From contig NZ_CP084058.1 of NCBI RefSeq assembly GCF_020215645.1, positions 6,448,001-6,512,000 on the forward strand: a stretch of 64,000 nt of DNA. Reading direction: 5' to 3'. A program made the translations under genes and the position numbers. A model generated the notes under the pieces. The model was not told the origin of the DNA. It saw nothing but the letters and a program-made list of their open reading frames with translations, and made no database searches. Shown piece by piece: positions 33,787 through 42,580 of the stretch (position 1 is the stretch's first letter; each line of letters starts with the position of its first letter). This stretch comes from Nonomuraea gerenzanensis (GTDB lineage: Bacteria; Actinomycetota; Actinomycetes; Streptosporangiales; Streptosporangiaceae).

Positions 33787-35043
33787 ATGACCGGCATCGC
33801 CCCGCTGCGCAAGAACGTGCGCTTCCAGTTGCTCTGGGCCGGCAGCGCCGTCTCCCAGCTCGGCTCGGAGCTCACCAGGCTCGCCATGCCGCTGCTGGTG
33901 CTGGCCCTCACCGGCTCGCCGGGTCTGGCGGGCGTCGTGGCCGGCGCCCGTACGGTCGCCTTCGTGCTGATCCAGCTGCCGGCCGGCGTCTGGGTGGACC
34001 GGTGGGACCGCCGGCGCACGCTGATCACCGCCCAGGGGCTGCAGGCCGCCGTCTCAGCGCTGCTGACGGCGCTGGTTCTCACCGGTGACGTGCGGGTGTG
34101 GCAGTTCGTCGCGCTGGCGGTGCTGGACGGGTTGTGCGCCGCGTTCGTCGGGCCCGTGCTGGACACGGCGATCCGCGGCATCGTCCCCGCCGCCCAGTTG
34201 CACAGCGCCTACGCGCAGGAGGAGTCCCGCACCCACGCGGCCGGGCTGGTCGGCCCTCCGCTCGGCGGCCTGCTGTACGGGCTGGGGCGGGCGGTGCCGT
34301 TCCTCGTGGACACCCTCACCTTCCTGGCCGCCACGCTCCTCTACGTGCTGGCGAAGGTGCCGCGCCGCCCGGCGGACCAGCCCGCGCCCGCCCCCGGGCA
34401 GGAGCGGCGCGGCATGCGCCGGGAGGCGGCCGAGGCGCTGTCCTGGCTGTGGCGGCAGCGGGGCCTGCGGGAGGCCACGGCGGCGGTGATGGTGCTCAAC
34501 CTGCTGGGCGGGGCGTTCCTGATCCCGCTGATCGTGCTCGTCGGGGAGCGCGGCGGCGACGCCCGCGTCACCGGCGTGGTGCTGGCCGGCCTCGGGATCG
34601 GCGGGCTGGCCGGGGCGCTGCTGTCGGGCCGGATCAGCCGGCTCCTGCCGCCCGGCAGGCTGCTGCCGGCCGTCGTGGCGATCTTCGGCGCCGCGCTCGC
34701 GGCCACGGCGCTGCCGTGGGGGGTGTGGTGGCCGATGGTCCCGCTGGTGTTCATCACCCTGTCCACGCCGTCGCTGAACGTGGTGATGAACGTGGTGGTC
34801 GCGCGGATGGTGCCCGAGGAGCTGCTCGGCCGGATGGGCGCGGTCATGAGCATGGGCGGGATGGTGCTCAAGCCGCTCGGGCCGGTCCTCGGCGGCGCGC
34901 TGGCCGCCGCGCTGGGCGGTGCGGGGGCGCTGCTCGCGCTCGGCGGGCTGCTCGGCCTGACCGCCGCCGTCGCCGCGCTCAGCCCCCGGTTGCGCAGCTT
35001 CACCGGAACAGCCGAGGACGAAGTCCCGCACGCGCCCGCCTGA
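33787..35043 (+). CDS. MFS exporter (drug/macrolide-efflux-like)
   Basis: This 418-aa protein has 12 predicted transmembrane helices. The MFS A-motif appears as AGVWVDRWDRRRTLI (about residues 66-80), and the front reads RFQLLWAGSAVSQLGSELTRLAMPLLVLALTGSP, typical of the MefA/enterobactin-exporter-like MFS_3 group. Probably a proton-driven exporter of a small lipophilic compound. ATG 33787 starts after a short leader. It lies before the ole cluster but is separated from it by 434 bp, so participation in that pathway is unproven. Confidence 0.88.
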   Translation: MTGIAPLRKNVRFQLLWAGSAVSQLGSELTRLAMPLLVLALTGSPGLAGVVAGARTVAFVLIQLPAGVWVDRWDRRRTLITAQGLQAAVSALLTALVLTGDVRVWQFVALAVLDGLCAAFVGPVLDTAIRGIVPAAQLHSAYAQEESRTHAAGLVGPPLGGLLYGLGRAVPFLVDTLTFLAATLLYVLAKVPRRPADQPAPAPGQERRGMRREAAEALSWLWRQRGLREATAAVMVLNLLGGAFLIPLIVLVGERGGDARVTGVVLAGLGIGGLAGALLSGRISRLLPPGRLLPAVVAIFGAALAATALPWGVWWPMVPLVFITLSTPSLNVVMNVVVARMVPEELLGRMGAVMSMGGMVLKPLGPVLGGALAAALGGAGALLALGGLLGLTAAVAALSPRLRSFTGTAEDEVPHAPA

Positions 35044-35222
35044 GCCCTTCCCCATACGCGGCTCGCTCGCCCGGCTCCGGCCGCACCCCCTCCTGCGGCG
35101 CCTGGGCGGTGAGCGGGGGGCAGCGGCGGCAGCGGCGGCAGCGCGGTCACCTCCGGCCGGCCGGAGGCCGCCGCCGTCGCGGTGAGCAGCAGGGCGGGCA
35201 GCACGGCGCGCAGCGATCTCAT
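35000..35222 (-). other. Possible frameshifted small secreted ORF in the gap before oleA
   Basis: The 434-bp gap 35044-35477 holds on the minus strand an ATG (35222) followed by a typical signal-peptide reading (MRSLRAVLPALLLTATAAA) with high GC3. At a run of six C residues near 35115 the coding bias switches to the +1 frame and stops at 35000-35002, inside the MFS gene end. The start resembles those of the two small secreted proteins further on, but similarity beyond the signal peptide cannot be shown. The Shine-Dalgarno is poor. Confidence 0.25.
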
Positions 35223-35354
35223 GCGTGAACTCTGGGAACGCGGACCCGCGCACGGCGCCGGCCAGAAGAAGGACTGCCCCGTGAGCCGGGCCCTCCAGCC
35301 TGCCGTGCACCGGGTGACCCTGGTCAAAGGCTCGGCAAGCCGGGTCGTACGCTC

Positions 35355-35378
35355 GGCGGTTCACCTAGGTTCGCCGCC
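35355..35378. promoter_or_regulatory. Interrupted palindrome upstream of the oleA-like gene
   Basis: GGCGG-3-ACCTAGGT-3-CCGCC forms a 24-bp two-fold symmetric sequence, 100 bases before the oleA-like start. The symmetry, the spacing of the outer arms and its position before the gene suggest an operator, perhaps for a regulator encoded elsewhere. Confidence 0.4.
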
Positions 35379-35477
35379 GGGTCTTGCTTATCGTGGGCGC
35401 CTGTTGCCCAGGAAAGGCGGACTTGGCATGGTCTATCGGCAATCTGCGCGGCCCGTACGGGGAAGGGGCGAGCCCGC

Positions 35478-36488
35478 ATGAGCCGGTCGCGGTACTCCCG
35501 CGTGGCGGGGGCGGCGGTGCATCTGCCGGACGGCGGCCTGACGACGCCGCAGCTGGAGGACCTGCTGGCCGAGCGCAACCCCGGCATCAGCGTGCCGCGC
35601 GGCCTGATCGAGCGGCACAGCGGCGTGCGCTTCCGCCACGTCGCGCCGCCGGGGTGGATGGCCTCGGACCTGGCGGTCGCGGCGGCCCGCGAGCTGCTGC
35701 GGCAGACGGGGCACACGCCGCCGTCGATCGACCTGATCATCTACGCCGGGGTGTCCGGCGACGCCGTCGAGCCAGCGACGGGGCACATGGTGGCGGCCAA
35801 GCTGGGGGCCGACTGCCCGGTCTTCGACGTGCGGGACGCCTGCAACAGCGTGCTGCGGGCGATCCACCTGGCCGACGCGCTCATCACCGGCGGCCATCAC
35901 CGTACGGTGCTCGTCGCCTGCGGCGAGGTCGTCACCTCCAGCATCCAGTGGCGGCTGGAGTCGCAGGCGGACTTCGAGCCGGCGATCCCGTCCTACACGG
36001 TCTCCGACTCGGGCACGGCGCTGCTGCTGGAGTCCAGCGGCACCCCCGGGGTGCTCGGGGGCCGGTTCGGGGCGAACTCCGCGTACTACGAGGCCTCGAT
36101 CATGCCGTTCGTGCACGACGGCGCCGGGGGGCTGCGGGCCGGTCGGTTCACCATCGATCCGGTCGCGCTGGCCATCGGCGTGCAGAAGCTGGATCTGGGC
36201 GTGCTGCGGCAGCCGCTGGCCGAGCGGGGGCTCGGCTGGGAGGACGTGGCGGTGGTGTGCGTGCACCAGCCGTCGCTGGCGGCGCTGCACTGGTTGTGCG
36301 AGCTGATCGAGCTGCCCCGGGACAAGGCCGAGGTGACGATCGCCGAGCACGGCAACCTGGCCGCCGCCACGCTGCCGATGCAGCTGCATTTGGCCGAGCG
36401 GGCGGGGCGGCTCGCGCGCGGTGACCTCGTCGCCCTGGTGGGGGTGGCCAGCGGGCTCAGCTCGGGCACGGTGCTGCTGCGCTGGTGA
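35478..36488 (+). CDS. oleA: OleA-like ketoacyl synthase III (head-to-head acyl condensation)
   Basis: This 336-aa protein has the thiolase fold with a full KAS III catalytic set: Cys122 in DVRDACNSV, His263 in VCVHQPS and Asn293 in EHGNLAAAT. The neighbouring genes for an alpha/beta-hydrolase, an NAD-dependent reductase and an AMP-ligase make it an OleA candidate, which joins two fatty acyl-CoAs head to head into a 2-alkyl-3-ketoacid. A simple FabH function is less likely given this context. ATG 35478 follows GGAAGGGGCGAG. Its stop overlaps the MMPL gene (GTGA). Gene symbol by context and fold, not by a database match. Confidence 0.78.
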   Translation: MSRSRYSRVAGAAVHLPDGGLTTPQLEDLLAERNPGISVPRGLIERHSGVRFRHVAPPGWMASDLAVAAARELLRQTGHTPPSIDLIIYAGVSGDAVEPATGHMVAAKLGADCPVFDVRDACNSVLRAIHLADALITGGHHRTVLVACGEVVTSSIQWRLESQADFEPAIPSYTVSDSGTALLLESSGTPGVLGGRFGANSAYYEASIMPFVHDGAGGLRAGRFTIDPVALAIGVQKLDLGVLRQPLAERGLGWEDVAVVCVHQPSLAALHWLCELIELPRDKAEVTIAEHGNLAAATLPMQLHLAERAGRLARGDLVALVGVASGLSSGTVLLRW

Positions 36489-38668
36489 GAAGGGCCCTCA
36501 TGCCGGTCGGTACGGGACACCGCCGAGCCCTGCTGCCCGCCGGGCGGGTCCTGCCGCAGGACAGGCCCGGCGTCCTCGACCGGCTCGGGCGGTCGGCGGC
36601 GGGCCCTGCCGGGCGGCTGGTCATCGCGGTGTGGCTGCTCCTGCTCGGCGCGGCCGTGATGTGGCTGCCGGGCCTGCCCCAGCGGCTGGCCCCGCCGTCG
36701 CTGGAGGTGCCGGGCTCCCCGTCGGCGGTGGCCGCGGCGGAGATCGCGCGCGGCTTCCCTGAGCTGGGGAGCGAGCAGATGATGCTGGCCTTCGGCTCGG
36801 CGACCCTGGGCACCGGCGAGCCGCGCTACCAGCGGGCGCTGGCCGCCACGGTGGCCGCGCTGGCCGCCCGGCCGGACGTCGGCGCGATGTTGCCGCTGCC
36901 GGAGACCGCCGGCGGGCATCCCCGCCACTCCTACGTGCTGGTGGGCGTGCACGGCGACGAGCCGGCCCGGCAGCGCAACCTGCCCGCCCAGCTCGCGGCC
37001 GCGCGGCAGGCCGCCGCGGACGCCTCGGCGGGCGCCGTCACCGTGACGATCCTGGGGGTGAGCCGTGCCTTCGCGCAGCTCGCGCACGCCGACCTGGCGG
37101 ACCTGCGGTCGATGGAGGCCATGACGGTCCCGGTGGCGGCGGCGCTGCTGGTGCTGGGCCTGGGCGCGGTGGGCGCGGCGCTGCTGCCGCTGGTCGTGGG
37201 CGGCGCGGCGATCGTGACCGGTGTGGGCGCGCTCGCGGCGGCGGCTGCGCTGGCGCCCGTCGACTCGACCATGCTGACCTACACGGTCACCATGTCGCTG
37301 GGGCTGGGGCTGGACTACACACTGCTGATCCTGCTGCGTTACCGCCAGGCCCGGCGTGCGGGCCTGCCGCCCCGGACGGCCGCCGGACGGGCCACCGCCA
37401 CCGCGGGCGGCACCGTGATCTGGTGCGCGGCGGCGATCGTCGTCACCTCCTGCGCGCTGCTGGTCGTGGACGTGCCGTGGGCGCACTCCCTGGCGCTGGC
37501 CGGCATGCTGGCCGCCCTGGTCACCCTGGCCGCCGCGCTGACGCTGGGCCCGGCGCTGCTGTCCCGGCTCGACCGGTGGCTGGGGTGGGGCACGCTGCCG
37601 TGGCGGCGGCGTGGCGGGCGCCCGAGGCGGCAGCCCGCGTGGCTGCGGGCCGCCGAGCACATGATGCGGCGGCCCGGCCGGTACGCCGTGGCCGCCGCCG
37701 CCGTGCTGGTCCTGGCCGCCGTGCCGGTGCTGCACCTGCGGATGGGGCTGCACTACGACCGTCCGGCGCTGGCGGGCACCGACCTGGGCGCCGGGCTGGC
37801 CGGGCTGGAGCGGGACAGGGTGGCCGGGCTGACCGCCGTGGCGCTGCCGCATCCGGGCAGCGCCGCTCCCGTGGACACCTTCGCGTTCCAGCAGGCGCTG
37901 CGGGCCGATCCGAGGGTGTCCATGGCGACCGTGCTGGACAACGGCAGGGACCTGACCGTGCTGCTCGTCGCCGACCGGTGCCCGCCGGACGGGGCCGCCG
38001 CCGCCGCGTTCCAGCACGACCTGCGCGCGCTGGGAGCGCGCCTGCTGCCGGCCGGTCAGCGGCTGCTGGCCGTCGGGCCGGCGGCGCGGCTCGGTGACCT
38101 GGCGGCGGGCGCGCTGGAAGGGCTGTGGCAGGTGCTGGCGGTGGTGCTGCTGGCGTCGTTCGGGCTGCTGCTGCTGACCTTCCGCAGCCTGCTCATCCCG
38201 GTCAAGGCGGTCGCGATGAACCTGCTGTGCGTCTGCGCCGCCTTCGGGCTGCTCACCGTCGTCTTCCAGGACCTGGGCCCGCCGGGCGCCGACGTCAACG
38301 CGCTGCTGCCGCTGATCGTCTTCACCGTCGTGTTCGGCCTGTCGCTGGACTACGAGGTCTTCCTCGTCCACCGCATCGCCGAGCACTACCGCCGGGACGG
38401 CGACAACACCGCGGCCGTGCTGCACGGGCTGCGGCACACGGCGCGTCCCATCACGCTGGCAGCGGCCATCATGGCGGTCACGTTCGGCGGGCTGATGCTG
38501 ACCCGGCGGCTGGACTTCCAGCAGGGCGGGTTCGCGGTGGCGGCGGCGATCGTCCTGGACGCCACGGTGATCCGTATGGTGCTGGTGCCGAGCCTGATGC
38601 GGCTGCTCGGGCACCGGAACTGGTGGCTGCCCTGGTCGCGGGCGCTCACCGCCGCAGGAAGGCGGTGA
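36485..38668 (+). CDS. MMPL/RND-family lipid transporter
   Basis: This is a 727-aa membrane protein of the MMPL family, with two repeated halves. Each has one helix (VIAVWLLLLGAAVMWLP; YAVAAAAVLVLAAVPVL), a large extracytoplasmic domain, and five clustered helices including the conserved MSLGLGLDYTLLILLRYR and VVFGLSLDYEVFLVHRI segments (GLDY / SLDY proton-relay motifs). MMPL proteins move lipids and lipid-like products to the envelope, so it is the likely exporter of the ole pathway product. GTG 36485 overlaps the oleA stop; ATG 36500, 5 bases after AGAAGGG, may be the real start. The gene end overlaps the convergent oleB-like gene by 23 bp. Confidence 0.88.
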   Translation: MRRALMPVGTGHRRALLPAGRVLPQDRPGVLDRLGRSAAGPAGRLVIAVWLLLLGAAVMWLPGLPQRLAPPSLEVPGSPSAVAAAEIARGFPELGSEQMMLAFGSATLGTGEPRYQRALAATVAALAARPDVGAMLPLPETAGGHPRHSYVLVGVHGDEPARQRNLPAQLAAARQAAADASAGAVTVTILGVSRAFAQLAHADLADLRSMEAMTVPVAAALLVLGLGAVGAALLPLVVGGAAIVTGVGALAAAAALAPVDSTMLTYTVTMSLGLGLDYTLLILLRYRQARRAGLPPRTAAGRATATAGGTVIWCAAAIVVTSCALLVVDVPWAHSLALAGMLAALVTLAAALTLGPALLSRLDRWLGWGTLPWRRRGGRPRRQPAWLRAAEHMMRRPGRYAVAAAAVLVLAAVPVLHLRMGLHYDRPALAGTDLGAGLAGLERDRVAGLTAVALPHPGSAAPVDTFAFQQALRADPRVSMATVLDNGRDLTVLLVADRCPPDGAAAAAFQHDLRALGARLLPAGQRLLAVGPAARLGDLAAGALEGLWQVLAVVLLASFGLLLLTFRSLLIPVKAVAMNLLCVCAAFGLLTVVFQDLGPPGADVNALLPLIVFTVVFGLSLDYEVFLVHRIAEHYRRDGDNTAAVLHGLRHTARPITLAAAIMAVTFGGLMLTRRLDFQQGGFAVAAAIVLDATVIRMVLVPSLMRLLGHRNWWLPWSRALTAAGRR

Positions 38669-39554
38669 CGGCGGGGACGAGGCGGTCGTGGGCGTCCTCC
38701 AGCACGTAGTGCCCGGCCCGGGGGAAGAGGTGCACCTGGGCGTTCGGCAGGCGCCGCCGCCACTCGCGTAGCATGAGCGGGTCGAAGACCGGGTCGCGCA
38801 GCCCCCAGCCGATCAGGACGGGCCGGTCGGCGAAGGCGGCCACGCTCTCCCCCGCCCGCAGCAGCAGCGGCCACGACCGGTCGCCGGGGCCGAGCGGGAT
38901 GTCCTGGACGAACCGCTGCACGGCCAGGCGGTGCTCCAGCTGGTCTCCGGGGGCGAGGAAGGCGGCACGCACGTCCCCGGGCAGCCGGTGACGGACTCCG
39001 AACGGCGGCAGCGTGGCCAGCCTGGCGAAGGCGTGGTGGCGCAGGAACAGGCGCTCGCCCAGGCGCGTCTCGCGCAGCAGCCACAGCGGCAGCCGCAGCG
39101 CCGGGCGCACGCGCGGGCCGTGCGGGTTGGGGAAGGCGGCGGTGTTGAGCACGACCAGCCGGGACACCCGGCCAGGGTGGCGGGCGGCCCAGGCCATGCC
39201 GATGGGGCCGCCCCAGTCGTGCATCACGAGCGTCCAGCCGTGGTCGGGGGCGCCCCGTTCGGCGATGAGGTGGCCGGTGAGCGCGTCGAGGTCGGCCACG
39301 CGGGAGGCCAGCGTGTGGGAGTAGCGGTCCGCGCCCGGCTTGTCCGACAGGCCCATGCCGAGGTGGTCGGGGGCGAGGCAGCGGTGCTCGCCGCGCAGCG
39401 CCAGGATGAGCCGCCGCCACAGGTAGCTCCACGACGGGTTGCCGTGCAGCATGAGCACGGGCGCGCCGGTCGCCTCGCCCTCGTCCAGGTAGTGGTGGCG
39501 CAGGCCCTCGCGGACGAACCAGCGGGGGCGGAAGGGGTAGCCGGGCAGGTGCAT
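38646..39554 (-). CDS. oleB: OleB-like alpha/beta-hydrolase (beta-lactone decarboxylase)
   Basis: This 302-aa protein belongs to the haloalkane-dehalogenase-like branch of alpha/beta-hydrolases: oxyanion segment HGNPSWSYLWR (residues 38-48), nucleophile Asp113 in MHDWGGPIGM, and base His282 in RAGHYVLED. OleB enzymes of this type decarboxylate the beta-lactone made by OleC to a cis-olefin. ATG 39554 overlaps the stop of the oleD-like gene by one base (TGATG), so it is the last gene of the operon ACP-KS-secreted protein-oleC-oleD-oleB. Its presence argues for an olefin as end product and not a stable beta-lactone. Confidence 0.8.
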   Translation of the reverse strand: MHLPGYPFRPRWFVREGLRHHYLDEGEATGAPVLMLHGNPSWSYLWRRLILALRGEHRCLAPDHLGMGLSDKPGADRYSHTLASRVADLDALTGHLIAERGAPDHGWTLVMHDWGGPIGMAWAARHPGRVSRLVVLNTAAFPNPHGPRVRPALRLPLWLLRETRLGERLFLRHHAFARLATLPPFGVRHRLPGDVRAAFLAPGDQLEHRLAVQRFVQDIPLGPGDRSWPLLLRAGESVAAFADRPVLIGWGLRDPVFDPLMLREWRRRLPNAQVHLFPRAGHYVLEDAHDRLVPAVTAFLRR

Positions 39555-40558
39555 CAGGGCCTCCGCGAGGTGTTCCCCGACAGGTGGGCGGCGAGCCTGC
39601 CCATGCCCGCCGCCGTGCTGACGCGCGGCTCGTATCCGAGGTCGCGGCGGGCGGCGGAGATGTCGAACCAGTGGGAGGTGGTGGCCTGGACGGCCGCCAT
39701 CCGGGTGATCGGCGGTGCGGCCCGGACGCGGGCGAGCCGGTAGGCGTACTCGACGGCGGTGGCGGCCAGGCGGGCCGGGCGGGCCGGCACCCGCCGGGCC
39801 ACCGGGGGCAGCCCGGCCGCCGCGAGCAGGCCGTCGATCCAGTCGGCGAGCGTGGTCGGCTCGCCCTGGGTGATGAAGTAGGCGCGGCCGGCGGGGGGTG
39901 CCCCGAAAGTCAGGGCGTCCAGGGCCAGGAGGTGGGCTTCTGCGGCGTTGTCGACGTACACGGTGTCGACGCGCTTGCCGGGGGCGTGCGGCAGGACGAG
40001 CCGGCCGCACCTGGCCTTGGCGGCGAGGTGCGGCAGGAAGTGCGGGTCGCCCGGCCCCCAGACGAGGTGGGGGCGCAGCGCGACCGTGGCCAGCCGGTCA
40101 CCGTCGGCGGCCAGCACCAGCCGTTCGGCGCCGGCCTTGCTCGCCGGGTAGGCGGCGGGGAAGCGGCGCGCGTACGGGGCCGACTCGTCCACGCCCTCCA
40201 GGTCGCGGCCGGCGTGCACGACGCTCGGCGAGGAGGTGTGCACCAGGCGGGCGACGCCGGCGCGCAGGCAGGCGTCGATGACGTTCGCCGTGCCCCGCAC
40301 GTTGGTCGAGCGGTAGGCGGAGGCCGGCCCCCACAGGCCGGCCAGGGCGGCGCAGTGCACGACGGCCTCGCAGCCGGTCACGGCGGCCCGTACGGCGTCC
40401 TGGTCGCGGATGTCGGCGGCGTGCTGGACCACGCCCAGCTCGGCCAGCGCCGGGTAGCGGCGGCGGTTCAGCGCCGAGACCTGCTCGCCCCGCTCCGCCA
40501 GGAGGCGGCAGACGGCCTGGCCGAGGAACCCGCCGCCGCCGGTCACCAGGACCTTCAC
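39554..40558 (-). CDS. oleD: OleD-like NAD(P)-dependent 2-alkyl-3-ketoacid reductase
   Basis: This 334-aa extended SDR of the 3-beta-HSD/epimerase type has the nucleotide-binding VTGGGGFLGQ at residues 5-14 and the active-site Tyr137-x-x-x-Lys141 (YPASK), with DNAAEAHLLAL typical of the group. In ole pathways OleD reduces the 2-alkyl-3-ketoacid from OleA to the 2-alkyl-3-hydroxyacid that OleC then cyclises. Start GTG 40558 overlaps the stop of the AMP-ligase gene (GTGA); the much longer upstream frame is antisense. Both neighbours are oleB- and oleC-like, which supports the call. Confidence 0.82.
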   Translation of the reverse strand: MKVLVTGGGGFLGQAVCRLLAERGEQVSALNRRRYPALAELGVVQHAADIRDQDAVRAAVTGCEAVVHCAALAGLWGPASAYRSTNVRGTANVIDACLRAGVARLVHTSSPSVVHAGRDLEGVDESAPYARRFPAAYPASKAGAERLVLAADGDRLATVALRPHLVWGPGDPHFLPHLAAKARCGRLVLPHAPGKRVDTVYVDNAAEAHLLALDALTFGAPPAGRAYFITQGEPTTLADWIDGLLAAAGLPPVARRVPARPARLAATAVEYAYRLARVRAAPPITRMAAVQATTSHWFDISAARRDLGYEPRVSTAAGMGRLAAHLSGNTSRRP

Positions 40559-42162
40559 CGCTCCTCCGTGCCGAGCCTGCGCGCCGCCCAGCGGGCCAGC
40601 AGCGGGCGGCGGATCTTGCTGGCGTGCCGGACGTCCATCGGGAAGCACGGGTGCGCCAGCACGTGGGCGATGTCGCCGATGACGCCTGCCTGCGCCCGCA
40701 CCCGTTCGACGACCTCGCGGCGCGCGCGGCGCGAGGCGCCGGGCTCGCACTCCACGCACAGGACCGCGCGCCGGCCGTCCGTCGGGCCCACGCCCACCAG
40801 GGCGCTGCGCCGCACTCCCGGCAGCGCGTTCACGATCGGTTCGACCTGGTCGGTGTACAGCTCGCCGCCGCCGGTGCGCACGCGCTCGCTCTTGCGCCCG
40901 GCGAACCACAGCCGCCCCCGCTCGTCCTGCCAGCCGAGGTCGCCCATGCGGTGCACGGGCTCGCCGTGGTCGTCGATGCGGGCCAGGGCGCTCTCGTACG
41001 GGCGGGCGAGGTACGGATCCCCGACCGCCGGGCCCGACACGGTGATCTCCCCCACGGTCCCCGGCGGCACCAGCAGGTCGTCCGACCAGCGCGGGATCGC
41101 CTCGTCGGTGATGCGCACGACGCGGACCCGGTTGCCCGGCAGGACACCGCCCAGGCAGGTGCCGGCGCCCCGGGCGGTGGCCGCGGCCGTGGCGGCGAGC
41201 TCGGCGGCGTCGGCCATGCTGACCAGCAGGCATTCGGTGGCCCCGTACACCGAGCGCACGTCGGCGTGCGCGGGCAGGCACTGCTGGGCGCGGCGCAGCG
41301 TACGGAACGGCAGCGGCGCGCCGGCGGTGAGCACCACCTCCACGCTGTCCAGCACCAGCCCGTGCCGCAGGCAGTGGCGGGCGAGCCGGTCCAGCAGGGC
41401 GGGCGCGGCGAACAGGGCGCGCACGCCGTGCGTGGTGATGGAGCGGGCCATGGCGGCCGGGTCGGTGCGTTCGGGGCGGCGCAGGTCGAGCCGGGGGATG
41501 ACCGCCGCGCAGCCCATCGACGGCGCCGCCACCGCGAACGGCAGGAACGTCGAGTACACCGTGGCTCCCGGCTCCAGCACGCCGAGGTGCGCCAGCAGCC
41601 CCGTCTGCCCGGCCAGGTGCCGGTGACGGTAGGGCACCCCCTTGGGCGCGCCGGTGGAGCCCGAGGTGAAGGCGATCAACGCCGGTCCGCCGGCGTCCTG
41701 GCTCGTTGCCGGCCTGTCGCGGTGGCGGGCGAACCACAGGGTGCGGGTGGCGAGCGTGACCGTCGTGTGCAGGCTGTCCCGCGCCCATCCCAGCAGGACG
41801 CGCGCCAGGTGCGCGCGCGGGACCGCGACGAACGCTCCCGGAGCCGCCTCGGCCAGGCACGCGCCGACGGCCCGCGCGCCGAGTCCCGGGTCAATCAGGA
41901 CGGGTACGGCCCGCAGCCGCAGCAGTGCCAGCACCACGGCGACCAGATCCTGCCCTGGCGGCACCATCACGGCGGTCCGCGTCCCCGGCCGCACGCCGGC
42001 ATCGGCCAGCCGGGTCGCGGCGCGGGTGATGAGGTCGTCGAGCTGCGCGTAGGTCAGTGTCTCCGCGTGGCGGCGCCGGTCGACGTGGCAGGCCACCGTG
42101 CCGGGGTGGGCGCGCGTCCAGTGCTCGGTCATGGCCACGACGTCGAAGAGCGGGGTGGTCAC
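40555..42162 (-). CDS. oleC: OleC-like AMP-dependent ligase (beta-lactone synthetase)
   Basis: This 535-aa member of the ANL superfamily has the ATP-binding loop ALIAFTSGSTGAPKG (residues 161-175), an SVYGATECL segment (A5), the MGDLGWQDERGRLWFAGRKSERVRTGG block (A7-A8), and a C-terminal domain ending in the DVRHASKIRR segment with its Lys. In ole clusters this protein activates the 2-alkyl-3-hydroxyacid with ATP and closes a beta-lactone ring. Close homologues act in nocardiolactone and lipstatin biosynthesis. GTG 42162 lies 27 bases after the secreted-protein gene, and its end overlaps oleD. A plain fatty acyl-CoA ligase role cannot be excluded. Confidence 0.82.
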   Translation of the reverse strand: MTTPLFDVVAMTEHWTRAHPGTVACHVDRRRHAETLTYAQLDDLITRAATRLADAGVRPGTRTAVMVPPGQDLVAVVLALLRLRAVPVLIDPGLGARAVGACLAEAAPGAFVAVPRAHLARVLLGWARDSLHTTVTLATRTLWFARHRDRPATSQDAGGPALIAFTSGSTGAPKGVPYRHRHLAGQTGLLAHLGVLEPGATVYSTFLPFAVAAPSMGCAAVIPRLDLRRPERTDPAAMARSITTHGVRALFAAPALLDRLARHCLRHGLVLDSVEVVLTAGAPLPFRTLRRAQQCLPAHADVRSVYGATECLLVSMADAAELAATAAATARGAGTCLGGVLPGNRVRVVRITDEAIPRWSDDLLVPPGTVGEITVSGPAVGDPYLARPYESALARIDDHGEPVHRMGDLGWQDERGRLWFAGRKSERVRTGGGELYTDQVEPIVNALPGVRRSALVGVGPTDGRRAVLCVECEPGASRRARREVVERVRAQAGVIGDIAHVLAHPCFPMDVRHASKIRRPLLARWAARRLGTEER

Positions 42163-42189
42163 ACCGCATCACCTCTCACAGCTCGGGGG

Positions 42190-42567
42190 TCAGCAGGAGG
42201 TGGCTTCCAGGACGCGTACCTCCCTGGGCAGCCGGAAGCCGAAGAGCTGCGACGGCGGTGGCGCCGCGCCCGCGGCCGTCGCGCCCGTCGCGCCCGTCGC
42301 GCCCTCAGCCGGGGCGGGGGCCGCGGCGGGAGCCGTCGCGGGTTGCGCTGACGCGGCGGGAGCCGTCGCCGCGGAGGCTGACGCGGCGCTTACCCCCGAG
42401 CTGAAGAAGTCGCTGAAGGCCTGGGCGAGTGCCTGGACGGGCACGGTGACGCACACCCGCTCCGGGTCCGGCCCGGCTTGAGCGAGGTCGGGCCCGTCGG
42501 CGGCGGCGGCCGGACCGGCGGATGCGGAGACGATCAGGGTGGCGGCGAGCAGAGCGGAGAGGCGCAT
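42190..42567 (-). CDS. Small secreted protein ending in cysteine (paralogue A)
   Basis: This 125-aa protein has a signal peptide (MRLSALLAATLIVSASAGPAAA), then a conserved core RVCVTVPVQALAQAFSDFF, a 55-residue Ala/Pro/Gly-rich low-complexity linker, and the C-terminus REVRVLEATSC. It is a paralogue of the protein at 45706-46152, which shares LCISVPVGAMAKTFSTF and ends VLQATYC. Only two Cys are present, one in the core and one as the very last residue. They could form a disulfide, or the terminal Cys could be modified. ATG 42567 follows AAGGA. It sits inside the ole operon between the ketosynthase and oleC. No known family. Confidence 0.75.
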   Translation of the reverse strand: MRLSALLAATLIVSASAGPAAAADGPDLAQAGPDPERVCVTVPVQALAQAFSDFFSSGVSAASASAATAPAASAQPATAPAAAPAPAEGATGATGATAAGAAPPPSQLFGFRLPREVRVLEATSC

Positions 42568-42580
42568 GAGAAGTCCTTGG

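Noticed and set aside
38646..42162. Lipstatin-type stable beta-lactone pathway
   Set aside because: An OleB-like decarboxylase is present and there is no NRPS, formyltransferase or second OleA-like gene, so an olefin end product is the better prediction.
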